This document shows positions 24,770 through 33,432 of a DNA stretch of 64,000 nt, in pieces. Every line of letters begins with the position of its first letter. Position 1 is the first letter of the stretch. This stretch comes from Nocardiopsis_B mangrovi (GTDB taxonomy: Bacteria > Actinomycetota > Actinomycetes > Streptosporangiales > Streptosporangiaceae): positions 9,194-73,193 of the forward strand of contig NZ_JBHSFQ010000033.1 in assembly GCF_042653925.1 (NCBI RefSeq), given 5' to 3'. Position numbers and translations under genes: made by a program. The notes beneath the pieces are model-generated. The model saw only the letters and a list, made by a program, of their open reading frames with translations, was not told where the DNA came from and searched no databases.

Positions 24770-26125
24770 CTAGAGCAGGTACAGCCACGCGGTGAGCGCC
24801 AGGCCGGCGATGGCGACCACCCAGGTGTAGGGGATCGTCGAGAGCATGGAGTGCTCCGGGCGGACCCCCGCGTACTGGGCGCTCCAGACGGTCTGGGTGC
24901 TGGTGGGGTCGGAGACCCCGAGCACCTGGCCGTAGGAGGCCATCATGCCCAGGACCGCGGACGGCGGGTAGATGCCGCCGGAGATCAGGACCCCCGCCAC
25001 CCCGGCGCCCAGGCCGAAGATGTTCATCGGGCCGCGGTAGAGGCACAGCGGCACCAGGACCGCGAAGACGGCGACGAACAGCCACGGGCTGCTCGGGCTG
25101 ATCGCGGTGACGATCGGGTTGAGGGCGTCGATAGCGCCGGGCAGGTTGACGGCCGCCAGCAGCATGCCGATCGCGATGAACAGCACGATCGGCGGCGCCG
25201 CGACGTCGAAGGAGCGGTAGAGGGTGCGCAGCGCCGTCGACGCCATTTCGCGCCAGCGCACCGCCGTGACCAGCGCGAACACCAGGCCGGTCAGCAGCGC
25301 CGGGATGATGGGGATCTCCAGGCCCAGGGCGAGCGCGATCGGCACGACGGGCGTGAGCAGCGCGTACCAGGGGGCGTCGCCGCGGCGCTCGCGGCGGCGG
25401 GCCGCGCGGCCCCGGGCGCCGGGCCCGTCCGGGCCGGTCTCCGGCCCGCTGCCGCCGCCGTCCGCCCCCGAGGCGCCCGCCGGGACGCGCACCGCCCAGG
25501 TGTGGCGGGCGCCGCGGCGGCGCATCTCGATCAGGATGTAGGCCAGGCCGCCGGCCACCGCGATCGGGAACATCCGCAGCTGGAAGTGCTGCACGGTCGA
25601 GACGGGCACGCCGATGGCGTCGGAGAGGAACTGCCAGTTGATCAGCTCCAGCGGCAGCCCCGCCGCGATGCCGACCAGCACGGTTCCCGCGGCCACCACC
25701 GGCGGCACCCCGACCGCGATCATCGCGGGGATGCCCACCACCCCGGCGAGCATCGCCGCGGGGGCCGAACCGGTGATGCTGCCGCACAGGATCGCGACGG
25801 CGAACACGCCGACGGCGACCACCGACGGCCGCTCTCCGCCGAACTCCACGATCTTGCGGACGAGCGTGGAGGCGATGCCGGCCTCCGACATCAGCGTGCC
25901 CAGCCAGCAGCCGAGCAGGATGGCGACCATGGTGGGCGCCAGCCTCGCGGCGCCCTCCTGGAGGACGGTGCCGGTGACGCTGCCCTCCTCGCCCGTCAGC
26001 GGCGCGCCCGCGATCAGCGCGATGGCGACGGACATCAGGATCAGGGCGAAGGCGGTCGGCAGGCGGCGTGTGAGCATCAGCCCCACGCCCACCGCCATCA
26101 CCGCGAGGATCGCGAACGCGGTCAT
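24770..26125 (-). CDS. citrate/gluconate-type transporter family permease
   Basis: Integral membrane protein of 451 residues with about 11-12 hydrophobic segments and a 50-residue charged cytoplasmic loop in the middle (GADGGGSGPETGPDGPGARG region). Features such as LGCWLGTLMSEAGI and ILCGSITGSAPAAMLAGVVG resemble the IT/ArsB-like superfamily (CitM, GntP, DcuC). Last gene of the LacI-controlled operon; ATG overlaps the HExxH-protein stop and follows GGAGG. It probably imports the substrate of the hydantoinase-like enzyme, for example a cyclic amide or its acid. Confidence 0.75.
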   Translation of the reverse strand: MTAFAILAVMAVGVGLMLTRRLPTAFALILMSVAIALIAGAPLTGEEGSVTGTVLQEGAARLAPTMVAILLGCWLGTLMSEAGIASTLVRKIVEFGGERPSVVAVGVFAVAILCGSITGSAPAAMLAGVVGIPAMIAVGVPPVVAAGTVLVGIAAGLPLELINWQFLSDAIGVPVSTVQHFQLRMFPIAVAGGLAYILIEMRRRGARHTWAVRVPAGASGADGGGSGPETGPDGPGARGRAARRRERRGDAPWYALLTPVVPIALALGLEIPIIPALLTGLVFALVTAVRWREMASTALRTLYRSFDVAAPPIVLFIAIGMLLAAVNLPGAIDALNPIVTAISPSSPWLFVAVFAVLVPLCLYRGPMNIFGLGAGVAGVLISGGIYPPSAVLGMMASYGQVLGVSDPTSTQTVWSAQYAGVRPEHSMLSTIPYTWVVAIAGLALTAWLYLL

Positions 26126-26820
26126 GCTGGGCCTCCGGGGAAGGGGACGGACGCCGGCGCCGCCGAGGCAGGGGGACCGGCATGGGCGAGGGTCGTGGTG
26201 AGGGCGGCGGTGAGCAGCAGCGGGCTTCGCCGCATCCGGCCGCGCCGGCGGGCGTAGGCGTGCGCGGCGATCTCGTCGGCGCCGACCACGTGCCCGCGGA
26301 TGCGCAGCCGCCCCACCGCGGCCGCGGTGTGGTCGAGCCGGCGCCGCAGCTCGCGGCCGCGGGCGCCGTGCAGCAGCCGGTGCGCGCGCTCGTGGTGCAG
26401 GGCCGCGGCGCGGACGGCCTCCCGCGGGAAGTCCGCCGCCCAGCCCGCGGCCTCGGCGACCCCGTGCGCGTAGTCGAGGGCGTCGGTGTAGAGGACGACC
26501 GTGCCGCCGCGCGCCCGGTGGCGGTACTCCGCGAGCAGCACCTCGTCGCGGCGGAGCCCGCCGGCGGACTCGGTGACCTGGAGGTCGGTGCCGCCGTCGG
26601 CCGCGTCGGTGTCGTCGGCCATCTCCGCGCCGACCGCGAGGGCGGTGCGCGCCCACTCGCGCAGCCGCTCGGGGCTCCTGCCTTCGTGGGTGGGCGTGGC
26701 GGCGAGCAGCCGGGCCGCGAGTTCGACGTCGTCCAGCGCGGCGAGCTCGGCGTAGCGCTCCGCCGGGGCGTAGCGGCGCGGCGCGGCGCGTCCGGCGGGT
26801 GCGGGGGTCGGCGCGCTCAC
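26122..26820 (-). CDS. unknown protein with HExxH motif in hydantoinase operon
   Basis: Protein of 232 residues that I do not recognise as a named family. Residues 143-147 read HERAH, a zinc-metallopeptidase HExxH pattern, followed about 40 residues later by an E-x-x-x-H-A segment (ADEIAAHAYARR) reminiscent of the third ligand in ImmA/IrrE (M78) proteins. A helix-rich N-terminus and a hydrophobic C-terminus (LLLTAALTTTLAHAG) are visible. GTG start in a GTGA overlap with the hydantoinase stop, and an ATGA overlap with the permease, so it is co-translated with both. Gene position implies a catabolic or accessory role. The HExxH could be coincidental. Confidence 0.6.
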   Translation of the reverse strand: MSAPTPAPAGRAAPRRYAPAERYAELAALDDVELAARLLAATPTHEGRSPERLREWARTALAVGAEMADDTDAADGGTDLQVTESAGGLRRDEVLLAEYRHRARGGTVVLYTDALDYAHGVAEAAGWAADFPREAVRAAALHHERAHRLLHGARGRELRRRLDHTAAAVGRLRIRGHVVGADEIAAHAYARRRGRMRRSPLLLTAALTTTLAHAGPPASAAPASVPFPGGPA

Positions 26821-29024
26821 CGTCGCTCCTCCATGATCGCGACCAGTTCCTCGCCGGGCATGCGCCCGTTCGTCTCGGTCGCGGCCAGCGCGATCAGGTG
26901 GCCGGCGTCGAGCACCCCGGACAGGTCCACGAGCTTGGGGCCCACCAGCAGCCACACGGCCGGGGCGCGGGAGCCGCCGTCGCCGTAGGAGGTGCGTTCC
27001 TCCACCAGCTCCTTGAGCCGCGCGTCGGCCGTGCCCGCGGTCATGGTGTCGACGCGGGCGTCGGCGCTGTGCAGCCGCACCACGCCCTCGGTGTCGACCA
27101 CGCGGACGCGGGTGCGCTCGCGGGCGAAGCGGCGCGCCAGCCCGGTGGGGCGGTGGGTGTGGCCGAGTACGCGGTACTGGGCGGTCGCGGCCAGTTCCCG
27201 CACGTCCCCGGGCGCCACTCCGAGGCTCTCGGCCGCCCTCCGGCGGGCCTCCTCGGTGCCGATGGCACGCGCGCGGTCCTTGGTGCGCAGCTCGGTGGCG
27301 CCGGTGGCCACCGCGGAGACGAGGTTGCGCTGCGGGTCGACCGTGACGTCCACCTCGACCGTGGCGGGGTCGGCCCCCTGGCGCAGGACGGCCTGCTCGG
27401 CCTCGGTGCGCACCGCCAGGACGTCGGAGTGGCCGGCGCCGGGGATGATGCGCTCCACCGATTCGCGCACCAGCGCCAGGGCCACCCCCAGCGGGCTGAT
27501 GACCTCGCTGTGCGCGGCGATGCGCGCCTCCAGCCGCATGCGCGCGCCCAGGTAGGGGGTGACGGTGGCCGCGCCGCCGCCCCCGCCCACCAGGGTGCAC
27601 ACGTCCCGGTCGAGCCCGTGGTCGGCGATGAGTCCGGCGACCGTGGACTCGATCCGGTCGGTCGCCCGCCGCAGCACGGCCTGGGCGGCGCTCTCGACGT
27701 CCGTGCCCAGTTCGCGTGCCAGCGGCTCCAGCGCGGCGCGGGCGGTGGCGGGATCGGCTCGGGCGTAGTCGTCTTCGGCGACGAGGGCGGCGGCGTTGGC
27801 CGCGCAGGTGAGGGTGAGCGCGAAGCGCCCTCCGGCGGCCTCGATGACGGCGTAGTCGGCGGGATCGCCCTCCCGCGGGCTGATGCGGACGAGGCGCGCG
27901 TCGCGCAGGTCGTCGGCCGCGGCGAAGCAGGCGTAGGACAGTCCGGCGATGTGCGCGCTGCGCGGGCCCACGTCGTCGACCTTGGCCCCGCCCCCGCGCG
28001 CCGTGCCCAGCCGCACCAGCGACCCGCCGCCGACGCCGACGGTGCGCACGTCCAGCGCCGACAGGTAAGTCTCCTTGCCGCCGAGGCGCGCGTGCCGGAT
28101 CTGCACCCGGCCGCGGCGGATGACGCTGATGTCGGTGGAGGTGCCGCCGGTCTCCAGGAACACGCCCTCGCTGACCTTCTCGCCCATCAGCGCGCCGGCC
28201 ACCCCGGCGGCCGGGCCGGAGAGCACGGTCAGCAGCGGCCGGGAGCGCATCTCGGCCAGCGACATGACCCCGCCGTCGCAGCGCATCACCATGAGGGGCG
28301 CGCTGACACCGGCCTTGGTGATGCTGCTCTCGACCAGGTCGGCCGTCTCCAGCATGCGCGGCATCACCCCGGCGTTGAGGACCGCGGTGCGGGCGCGCTT
28401 GCCGAGCCCGTAGAGCCGGGTGATCTCGTGGGTGGCGGTGACGGGCATGCCCGCCTGCCCGGCCGCCGCCACCACCGCGTCCTCCCCTTCGGGGGAGTCG
28501 ACGCTGAACGGCTCGACCGCCACCAGGACATCGGCGCCTTCGCCGCGCAGCCGGTCGACGGCGGCGCGCGCCTCGCCCGGCCGTTCGGGGTGCTTGAGGC
28601 CGGCGTAGCGGATGGGCAGGGGGCGGCCGGAGTCGAGCTTGAGCCGGGCCAGCGACCGCAGCCGGCCCGTGGCGAAGGCGTCGTAGCCGGTGCCGATGCC
28701 GACGATCCCGACCGTGGCGACGTCGCCTTCGAGCAGCGCGTTGGTGGCCTGGGTGGTGCCGTGGGCGAGGAAGGTGACGTCGCCGGCGCCGACGCCGATG
28801 TCGGCGAGCAGGCGCTCCAGAGCGGCCATGATGCCGTGGGCGACGCCGTCGGCGTGGTCGTGGCTGGTCGGCACCTTCGCCTGGCCGAGCAGCTCGAAGG
28901 TGTTCGCGCTGACGGCGACGGCGTCGGTGAAGGTGCCGCCGACGTCGATGCCGATGCGTACGGCCGCGCCTTCCGGTCCGGCGGCTTCGGCCGGTCCGGA
29001 AGGGGGATGGGGTTCGGTCGTCAT
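26817..29024 (-). CDS. hydantoinase/oxoprolinase (HyuA-like) fused-type protein
   Basis: Protein of 735 residues of the ATP-dependent hydantoinase/5-oxoprolinase family. N-terminal motif RIGIDVGGTFTDAVAV is the ASKHA nucleotide-binding start; THEITRLYGLGKRARTAVLNAG, DGGVMSLAEMRSRPLLTVLSGPAAGVAGA and FLETGGTSTDISVI follow. The family opens cyclic amides such as hydantoins or oxoproline using ATP. A 200-residue C-terminal extension ends with a domain containing VWLLVGPKLVDLSG. ATG at 29024 follows AAAGG. It sits between the FAD oxidoreductase and permease. No HyuB-type second subunit is present, which is unusual for a hydantoinase. Confidence 0.84.
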   Translation of the reverse strand: MTTEPHPPSGPAEAAGPEGAAVRIGIDVGGTFTDAVAVSANTFELLGQAKVPTSHDHADGVAHGIMAALERLLADIGVGAGDVTFLAHGTTQATNALLEGDVATVGIVGIGTGYDAFATGRLRSLARLKLDSGRPLPIRYAGLKHPERPGEARAAVDRLRGEGADVLVAVEPFSVDSPEGEDAVVAAAGQAGMPVTATHEITRLYGLGKRARTAVLNAGVMPRMLETADLVESSITKAGVSAPLMVMRCDGGVMSLAEMRSRPLLTVLSGPAAGVAGALMGEKVSEGVFLETGGTSTDISVIRRGRVQIRHARLGGKETYLSALDVRTVGVGGGSLVRLGTARGGGAKVDDVGPRSAHIAGLSYACFAAADDLRDARLVRISPREGDPADYAVIEAAGGRFALTLTCAANAAALVAEDDYARADPATARAALEPLARELGTDVESAAQAVLRRATDRIESTVAGLIADHGLDRDVCTLVGGGGGAATVTPYLGARMRLEARIAAHSEVISPLGVALALVRESVERIIPGAGHSDVLAVRTEAEQAVLRQGADPATVEVDVTVDPQRNLVSAVATGATELRTKDRARAIGTEEARRRAAESLGVAPGDVRELAATAQYRVLGHTHRPTGLARRFARERTRVRVVDTEGVVRLHSADARVDTMTAGTADARLKELVEERTSYGDGGSRAPAVWLLVGPKLVDLSGVLDAGHLIALAATETNGRMPGEELVAIMEERR

Positions 29025-29095
29025 ATCCGCGCCTTTCATAGGGCGGGGGTGGGAGGGTGGCGGGGGAGGCCGCGGGCTCCTCCCCCGGAGGGCTG

Positions 29096-30718
29096 TCAGT
29101 AGCCGTGCACGTCGGGCCAGTGGCGTTCGACGCCGGTGCGGTCGAGGAGGGAGCCGAACCGCTCCAGCAGGTCCTCCTTCTCGCGCACCGCGTGCGGGCG
29201 GGTGCCGTTGTCCAGGGAGAAGGCGGCGAGGAGCCCGGCGCTCTCGCCGATGTTCCACTCGACGGGGTGCAGCCGGAAGCAGCCGTTGGTGATGTGGGTG
29301 GTGCCGGCGTTCTTGCCGGCGGGCAGCAGGTTGCGCATGCGCACCGGGAGCAGTGCGCCCAGTGGGATCTCGAAGGGCACGCTGGGGATGTCGATGTAGG
29401 TGTCGCCGCCGGTGGAGGGGTGCAGGTCGATGCGGTAGCTGCCGATCCCCACCGAGTCGTGGCGGCGCGTGATGCCGTAGGGGCCGACGAGGTCCATCGC
29501 CACGTCGTGCTCGGTGACGGTCGTGACGGCCTTGATGCGGCGGGACTCGCGCACGTAGGCGGCCTTGGCCAGGCCGTGCTCGGCGCCGGTGACATCGGGG
29601 CGGGGCCGCAGGCCGGGGAACCCGGTGCCGCCGTCGATGCGGGGGGCCTCGGTCTGGAGCCAGTACAGCACCGACAGGGACAGCTGGCGCGCCTCCTCGT
29701 GGGCCTGGCGCACGGTGCCGGCGTCGGCGTGGCCGTCGATCTCCAGGGCGGGCTTGAGCCAGTAGTCGTTCAGCGGCCAGTTGGCCAGCGTGATGTCGGA
29801 GTCGAACGCCCCGGCCAGGTGCAGCCTGCGCGCGAGGATGCGGCGGAATCCCCACAGCTCCTTGTCGCCGGCGTCGGCGCTCTGGTCGGCGGCCACGTCC
29901 AGCGGGTCGGTATCGGGGTTGGGGACGAACGTGCGGGTGACCGGTTCGAGGGTGCGCGGGTCGGGTGCGGTGAAGCCCACCAGCGGCCCGGGCCAGAAGT
30001 CCGGCCGGTAGGAGCGCCAGAAGTCGTAGAGGGCCGGGCGCTCGATCGTGTGGTCCTCGCCCTCGTGGTGGGAGACGGCGAAGCAGTAGGTGATGCCCTG
30101 GAGGTTGGCGGGGTCGGCCGTCTCGGGGGCGTGCGGCTCGCCGTATTCGGCGTGGGACTCGGCCCCGGTCACGTACTCGGCCCCGGTCAGCGGCAGCAGG
30201 TCGCCGTTCTCCGTGGCGTCCAGCACGTACGCCGCCTGGACCGTGTGCCGCCGGCCCTGGGCGTCTTCGAGCTCGACCGCGCGCACCTCGTCGCCGTCGG
30301 TGTGGGCGGCGACGGGCCGGTGGCCGGTGAGCAGCGTGATGCGGCCGGCGGCGCGGTGCGGAGCCAGCAGCTCCTCCAGCACGGCCAGGGCCACCCGGGG
30401 TTCGTGGCAGAGCTTGCTGACCCGTCCGGCGCCCGGGTTGAGGAGGGGCGACGCGGCGGCTTGGGCGCGCAGGGGGTAGGCGCGGCGGTAGTAGGCGCGG
30501 ATGCCCTCGCGCACCTGCCGGTAGGAGGCCGTGCAGCCGAACCGCTCGATCCAGGGGTTCTCGTCGGGCGGGACCGCCTGCGAGGTGAGCTGGCCCCCGA
30601 TCCAGTCGGTCTCCTCCGAGAGGACGACCCTGCGCCCGGACCTCGCGGCGGCCAGGGCGGCGGCGACACCGCCGAGTCCGCCTCCGACGACCAGGATCTC
30701 GGTACTGCTCTCCGTCAT
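29096..30718 (-). CDS. FAD-dependent oxidoreductase
   Basis: Protein of 540 residues of the FAD_oxidored family. The N-terminus EILVVGGGLGGVAAALAAAR is the FAD-binding GxGxxG, followed by VVLSEETDWIGGQLTSQAVP. A C-terminal FAD contact region is LPAGKNAGTTHITNG. A DATENGDLLPL segment in the middle is typical of this group. First gene of the minus-strand operon after the LacI gene; 71 bp separate it from the hydantoinase-like gene. It probably oxidises the imported ring compound or its product, so that the operon breaks down a nitrogen heterocycle. That pathway is inferred. Confidence 0.82.
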   Translation of the reverse strand: MTESSTEILVVGGGLGGVAAALAAARSGRRVVLSEETDWIGGQLTSQAVPPDENPWIERFGCTASYRQVREGIRAYYRRAYPLRAQAAASPLLNPGAGRVSKLCHEPRVALAVLEELLAPHRAAGRITLLTGHRPVAAHTDGDEVRAVELEDAQGRRHTVQAAYVLDATENGDLLPLTGAEYVTGAESHAEYGEPHAPETADPANLQGITYCFAVSHHEGEDHTIERPALYDFWRSYRPDFWPGPLVGFTAPDPRTLEPVTRTFVPNPDTDPLDVAADQSADAGDKELWGFRRILARRLHLAGAFDSDITLANWPLNDYWLKPALEIDGHADAGTVRQAHEEARQLSLSVLYWLQTEAPRIDGGTGFPGLRPRPDVTGAEHGLAKAAYVRESRRIKAVTTVTEHDVAMDLVGPYGITRRHDSVGIGSYRIDLHPSTGGDTYIDIPSVPFEIPLGALLPVRMRNLLPAGKNAGTTHITNGCFRLHPVEWNIGESAGLLAAFSLDNGTRPHAVREKEDLLERFGSLLDRTGVERHWPDVHGY

Positions 30719-30782
30719 TGCGCGCCTTTCCGTGGTGGGTTGCGGAGGACGGGGGTGGGGGACGACGATGCGAGGCGGCGGG

Positions 30783-31877
30783 TCAGCGCGCCGGGGGCGG
30801 CGGGCCGATGGTCGTACCGGGCACGGGTGCGCAGGCCAGCAGGAGGTGCCGCCGCGGGGTGGGGGTGCCCTCGATGAGGTCGAGCAGCAGGCGCACGGCG
30901 GCGCGCCCCATCTCGCGCATGGGCACGCTGAAGCCGCTGATCTCCCCGGCGGTCCCGAGGGCTGCTCCGGCGGGGGCGGCGGGGGTGCCCAGCAGGGCGA
31001 GCGAGAGGTCGCCGGGGCAGCTCAGGCCGGCGCGCGCGATGGCGGCGGTGAGCCCGGACAGCGCCGCGCCGGTGTCGGTCTCCTCGGTGATGACCGCCGT
31101 GACCCCTGCGTCGCGCCAGCGCGCGAGCCGGGCGTCCACGTCGCCCCCATCGGTGCGCTCGACCAGGCCGGCGGTCTCGATCCCGGCGCCGCGGGCGCCC
31201 TCGACCACACCGCGCTCGCGGTCGGTGGAGGCGGGGGCGTCGTCGTTCTCGCGCAGGTAGCGGACCCGGCGGTGCCCCTGCTCGGCGATGCGCACGGCCA
31301 CCTCGGCAGATGCCGCGACGTAGTCGGCGCCGACGTAGCTGATACCGGGCTCGTCCCGGCGGCCGATGTAGACGAAGGGGAACCCGTCGTCGCTGAGCCG
31401 GCGGATCGGGTCGTCGGGCACGTGGCGGCCGAAGAACAGGCAGCCGTCGGCCGCGCGGACGCGGCGCACCGCGGCGGCGTGGCTGGTGGTGTCGGCGGCA
31501 CGGCTGGCGCCGGTGAACAGGATCAGGTCCTGGCCCTGCGCGGCGGCCTCCTCCTCGACGCCGACGAGCACGGGGTAGTAGGAGTGCGCCACATCGGTGG
31601 GGAAGGTCGTGCTGAACGTGTAGAGGCCGAGCATGCCGTTGCGCGCCGCGGCCAACCGGGTGGCGACGGGGTCGGGCACATAGCCCAGTTCCTCCGCGGC
31701 GCGCAGCACCCGCCGGCGCGTCTCGGCGGCCAGCACCACGCCGCTCTCCGTCCCCCGGAGCACCAGGGAGACCGTCGCCTGGGACACGCCCGCCGCCCGG
31801 GCGATGTCGGACTGGCGGGGCTTGGCCCGGCCGGTCGGGCGCGACGGCTTCGACGGCCGCGGCACGGTGTCGGACAC
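30783..31877 (-). CDS. LacI-family transcriptional regulator
   Basis: Repressor of 364 residues. HTH DIARAAGVSQATVSLVLRG near residues 24-42 with hinge helix RRVLRAAEELGYVPDPVATRLA, then a periplasmic-binding-protein-like effector domain (YTFSTTFPTDVAHSYYPVLVGVEEEA). Lies just upstream of the FAD oxidoreductase on the same strand (64 bp). Two matching 14-bp dyads at 31901 and 31991 in the divergent promoter region are its likely operators, so it should control its own operon and the exported hydrolase. Confidence 0.9.
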   Translation of the reverse strand: MSDTVPRPSKPSRPTGRAKPRQSDIARAAGVSQATVSLVLRGTESGVVLAAETRRRVLRAAEELGYVPDPVATRLAAARNGMLGLYTFSTTFPTDVAHSYYPVLVGVEEEAAAQGQDLILFTGASRAADTTSHAAAVRRVRAADGCLFFGRHVPDDPIRRLSDDGFPFVYIGRRDEPGISYVGADYVAASAEVAVRIAEQGHRRVRYLRENDDAPASTDRERGVVEGARGAGIETAGLVERTDGGDVDARLARWRDAGVTAVITEETDTGAALSGLTAAIARAGLSCPGDLSLALLGTPAAPAGAALGTAGEISGFSVPMREMGRAAVRLLLDLIEGTPTPRRHLLLACAPVPGTTIGPPPPAR

Positions 31878-31899
31878 CGGCGGTCTCCTCTGTTCGCGG

Positions 31900-31915
31900 G
31901 CTAATGCGGATTAGC
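31900..31915. promoter_or_regulatory. LacI-type operator 1
   Basis: Perfect 16-bp inverted repeat gctaatgcggattagc, 23 bp upstream of the LacI-gene start. Shares the pattern YTAATNCGNATTAG with operator 2. Confidence 0.7.
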
Positions 31916-31990
31916 TCACGACTTTGATCTGCGTCACAGTCGCGCGTCAAGAGTTTCCGGCTGATTTCCGGCGAAGTCGACGAAGTTTCG

Positions 31991-32004
31991 TTAATACGTA
32001 TTAG
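31991..32004. promoter_or_regulatory. LacI-type operator 2
   Basis: ttaatacgtattag, containing the perfect 12-bp palindrome taatacgtatta, about 90 bp upstream of the exported hydrolase gene. It matches operator 1 in 10 of 14 positions including the CG centre, so the pair is probably bound by the adjacent LacI protein. Confidence 0.7.
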
Positions 32005-32092
32005 GTCCTTGACTACGGCATCGAAACGGGTCGAAGCTCACGTTCCGACACCCGGGCGCGCCGCCCCCCGGCGCACCCCGGAAGGGAGCCTC

Positions 32093-33166
32093 ATGCCCGA
32101 GACACCGCCCGAGCCCCGCCCCTCGACTCCCGCGAACGACACCCACGGAATGGACCGCCGCGCCGTGCTGCGCGGAGCCGCCGCGGCCACCGCCGCCGGC
32201 GCACTCGGCGGGCTCGCCGCCTCCCCTGCCGCCGCGTCCACCGCATCCGCCACGACCGCCGCGGGCGCCTCGACCGCCGCGGCCGGCGTGCTGCCGGAGT
32301 ACAAGTTCGTGCGCAGGGCCCTGAACACCGCGAACCTGGCCTACAACCCCACGGGCGAGTTCATCTTCCCCTGCCTGCGCGGGACGGCCGGGCGGCTGTC
32401 CAACGCCCCCGGCCGCTTCCTGCTCTACTACGCTCCGCACGACGCCCCCGGCGGCATCTGCCTGGCCTACGCCGACACCCCCGAGGGCCCCTACACCGAG
32501 TACCCCGACAACCCGATCGTCGGGCGCGTGTGGTCGCCGCACTACTCGGTCAGCCACGTCTCCTCGCCGCACGTCATGTGGAACGAGCAAGAGCGTGAGA
32601 TGTGGCTGTACTTCCACGGCGAGAACACCACCACGCGCCTGGCCCGCTCGCGCAACGGCATCGACTTCACCTACGAGGGCGTGGTGCTGAACACGTCGAT
32701 GCTGCCCTCGGGAACCACCGAGACCTCCTACGCCCGCGTGTTCGAGCACCCGCTGTCGGACCGCGGGTCCCGTTACGTGATGGTGTTCATGCGCAACGAC
32801 AGGAGCAACCGGCGTTCGATCGGCTGGGGGTGGTCGGCCGACGGGATCACCTTCGACTTCGACCCCCGGCCGCTGATCGACCACGAGGCGGTCGGGGTCA
32901 CCGACGTGTCGGGACCGCACGTGGTGGAACAGGGCGGCACCACCTACGTCTCCTACCACACGAGCGAGGGCGACATCCGGGTCACCGAGGTCGGGCGCGA
33001 CTTCTCGCGGCGGCGCCACCTCGGCGTCGCGCACCGGCCCCTGGCCGGAGCGCCGGACAACGGGCGCTCGGCCGCACCCTCGTACGGGACCCACCTCGGA
33101 ACCCGGTACATGATCTACGAGGCGGGCAGCCGCCTGGGCGCCACGATCGCCGTCGCCCGGGCGTGA
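32093..33166 (+). CDS. Tat-exported beta-propeller glycoside hydrolase-like protein
   Basis: Protein of 357 residues. Twin-arginine signal near residue 20 (DRRAVLRGAAAATAAGALGG), then a short Ala/Ser linker. The mature part reads like a five-bladed GH43/GH32-type propeller with repeated short motifs: LLYYAPHDAPGG, LAYADTPEGPYTEY, HVMWNEQEREMWLYFHG, SRNGIDFTY. Catalytic Asp/Glu cannot be assigned confidently. ATG at 32093 follows GAAGGGAG. It is divergent from the LacI operon and shares its operators, so its product may be the substrate sensed or imported by that operon. Confidence 0.7.
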   Translation: MPETPPEPRPSTPANDTHGMDRRAVLRGAAAATAAGALGGLAASPAAASTASATTAAGASTAAAGVLPEYKFVRRALNTANLAYNPTGEFIFPCLRGTAGRLSNAPGRFLLYYAPHDAPGGICLAYADTPEGPYTEYPDNPIVGRVWSPHYSVSHVSSPHVMWNEQEREMWLYFHGENTTTRLARSRNGIDFTYEGVVLNTSMLPSGTTETSYARVFEHPLSDRGSRYVMVFMRNDRSNRRSIGWGWSADGITFDFDPRPLIDHEAVGVTDVSGPHVVEQGGTTYVSYHTSEGDIRVTEVGRDFSRRRHLGVAHRPLAGAPDNGRSAAPSYGTHLGTRYMIYEAGSRLGATIAVARA

Positions 33167-33237
33167 CCCCGCGCCGGGCCGGCCGCCCCCGCCCGGACCG
33201 GAAGTGCGGGACTCCCCACCGCGCTTGAGCGACGGCG

Positions 33238-33268
33238 CGGGGCCCGAGCGCCGTCCGCTCGGGCCCCG
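33238..33268. terminator. bidirectional terminator
   Basis: Perfect 13-bp stem (cggggcccgagcg / cgctcgggccccg) with a 5-nt loop, between the exported hydrolase and the convergent lactate permease. Confidence 0.85.
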
Positions 33269-33432
33269 CGAGGGGGCCATCGGGCGTGTGACGCCGAGCC
33301 CTTCCGGCCGGCCCGCGTGTGGAGGCCTCCTGCGGGCCGCTCGGCGGCGGAACCGTTCGACGGAGGAGGCCCGGGCCCGCCGGCCTCCTCCGCGGCGGTG
33401 CCGGCCCCGGGTCGGCCTCGGCGCGGCGGCGG

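Noticed and set aside
26390..26400. HERAH as proof of a peptidase
   Set aside because: The motif alone is not decisive; kept only as an observation because family assignment is lacking.
26122..29595. 1157-codon minus-strand frame over the hydantoinase and FAD genes
   Set aside because: A frame-shadow of the hydantoinase-like gene with low-complexity Arg/Pro content. Only its last part corresponds to the 232-residue HExxH protein, which has its own GTG start.
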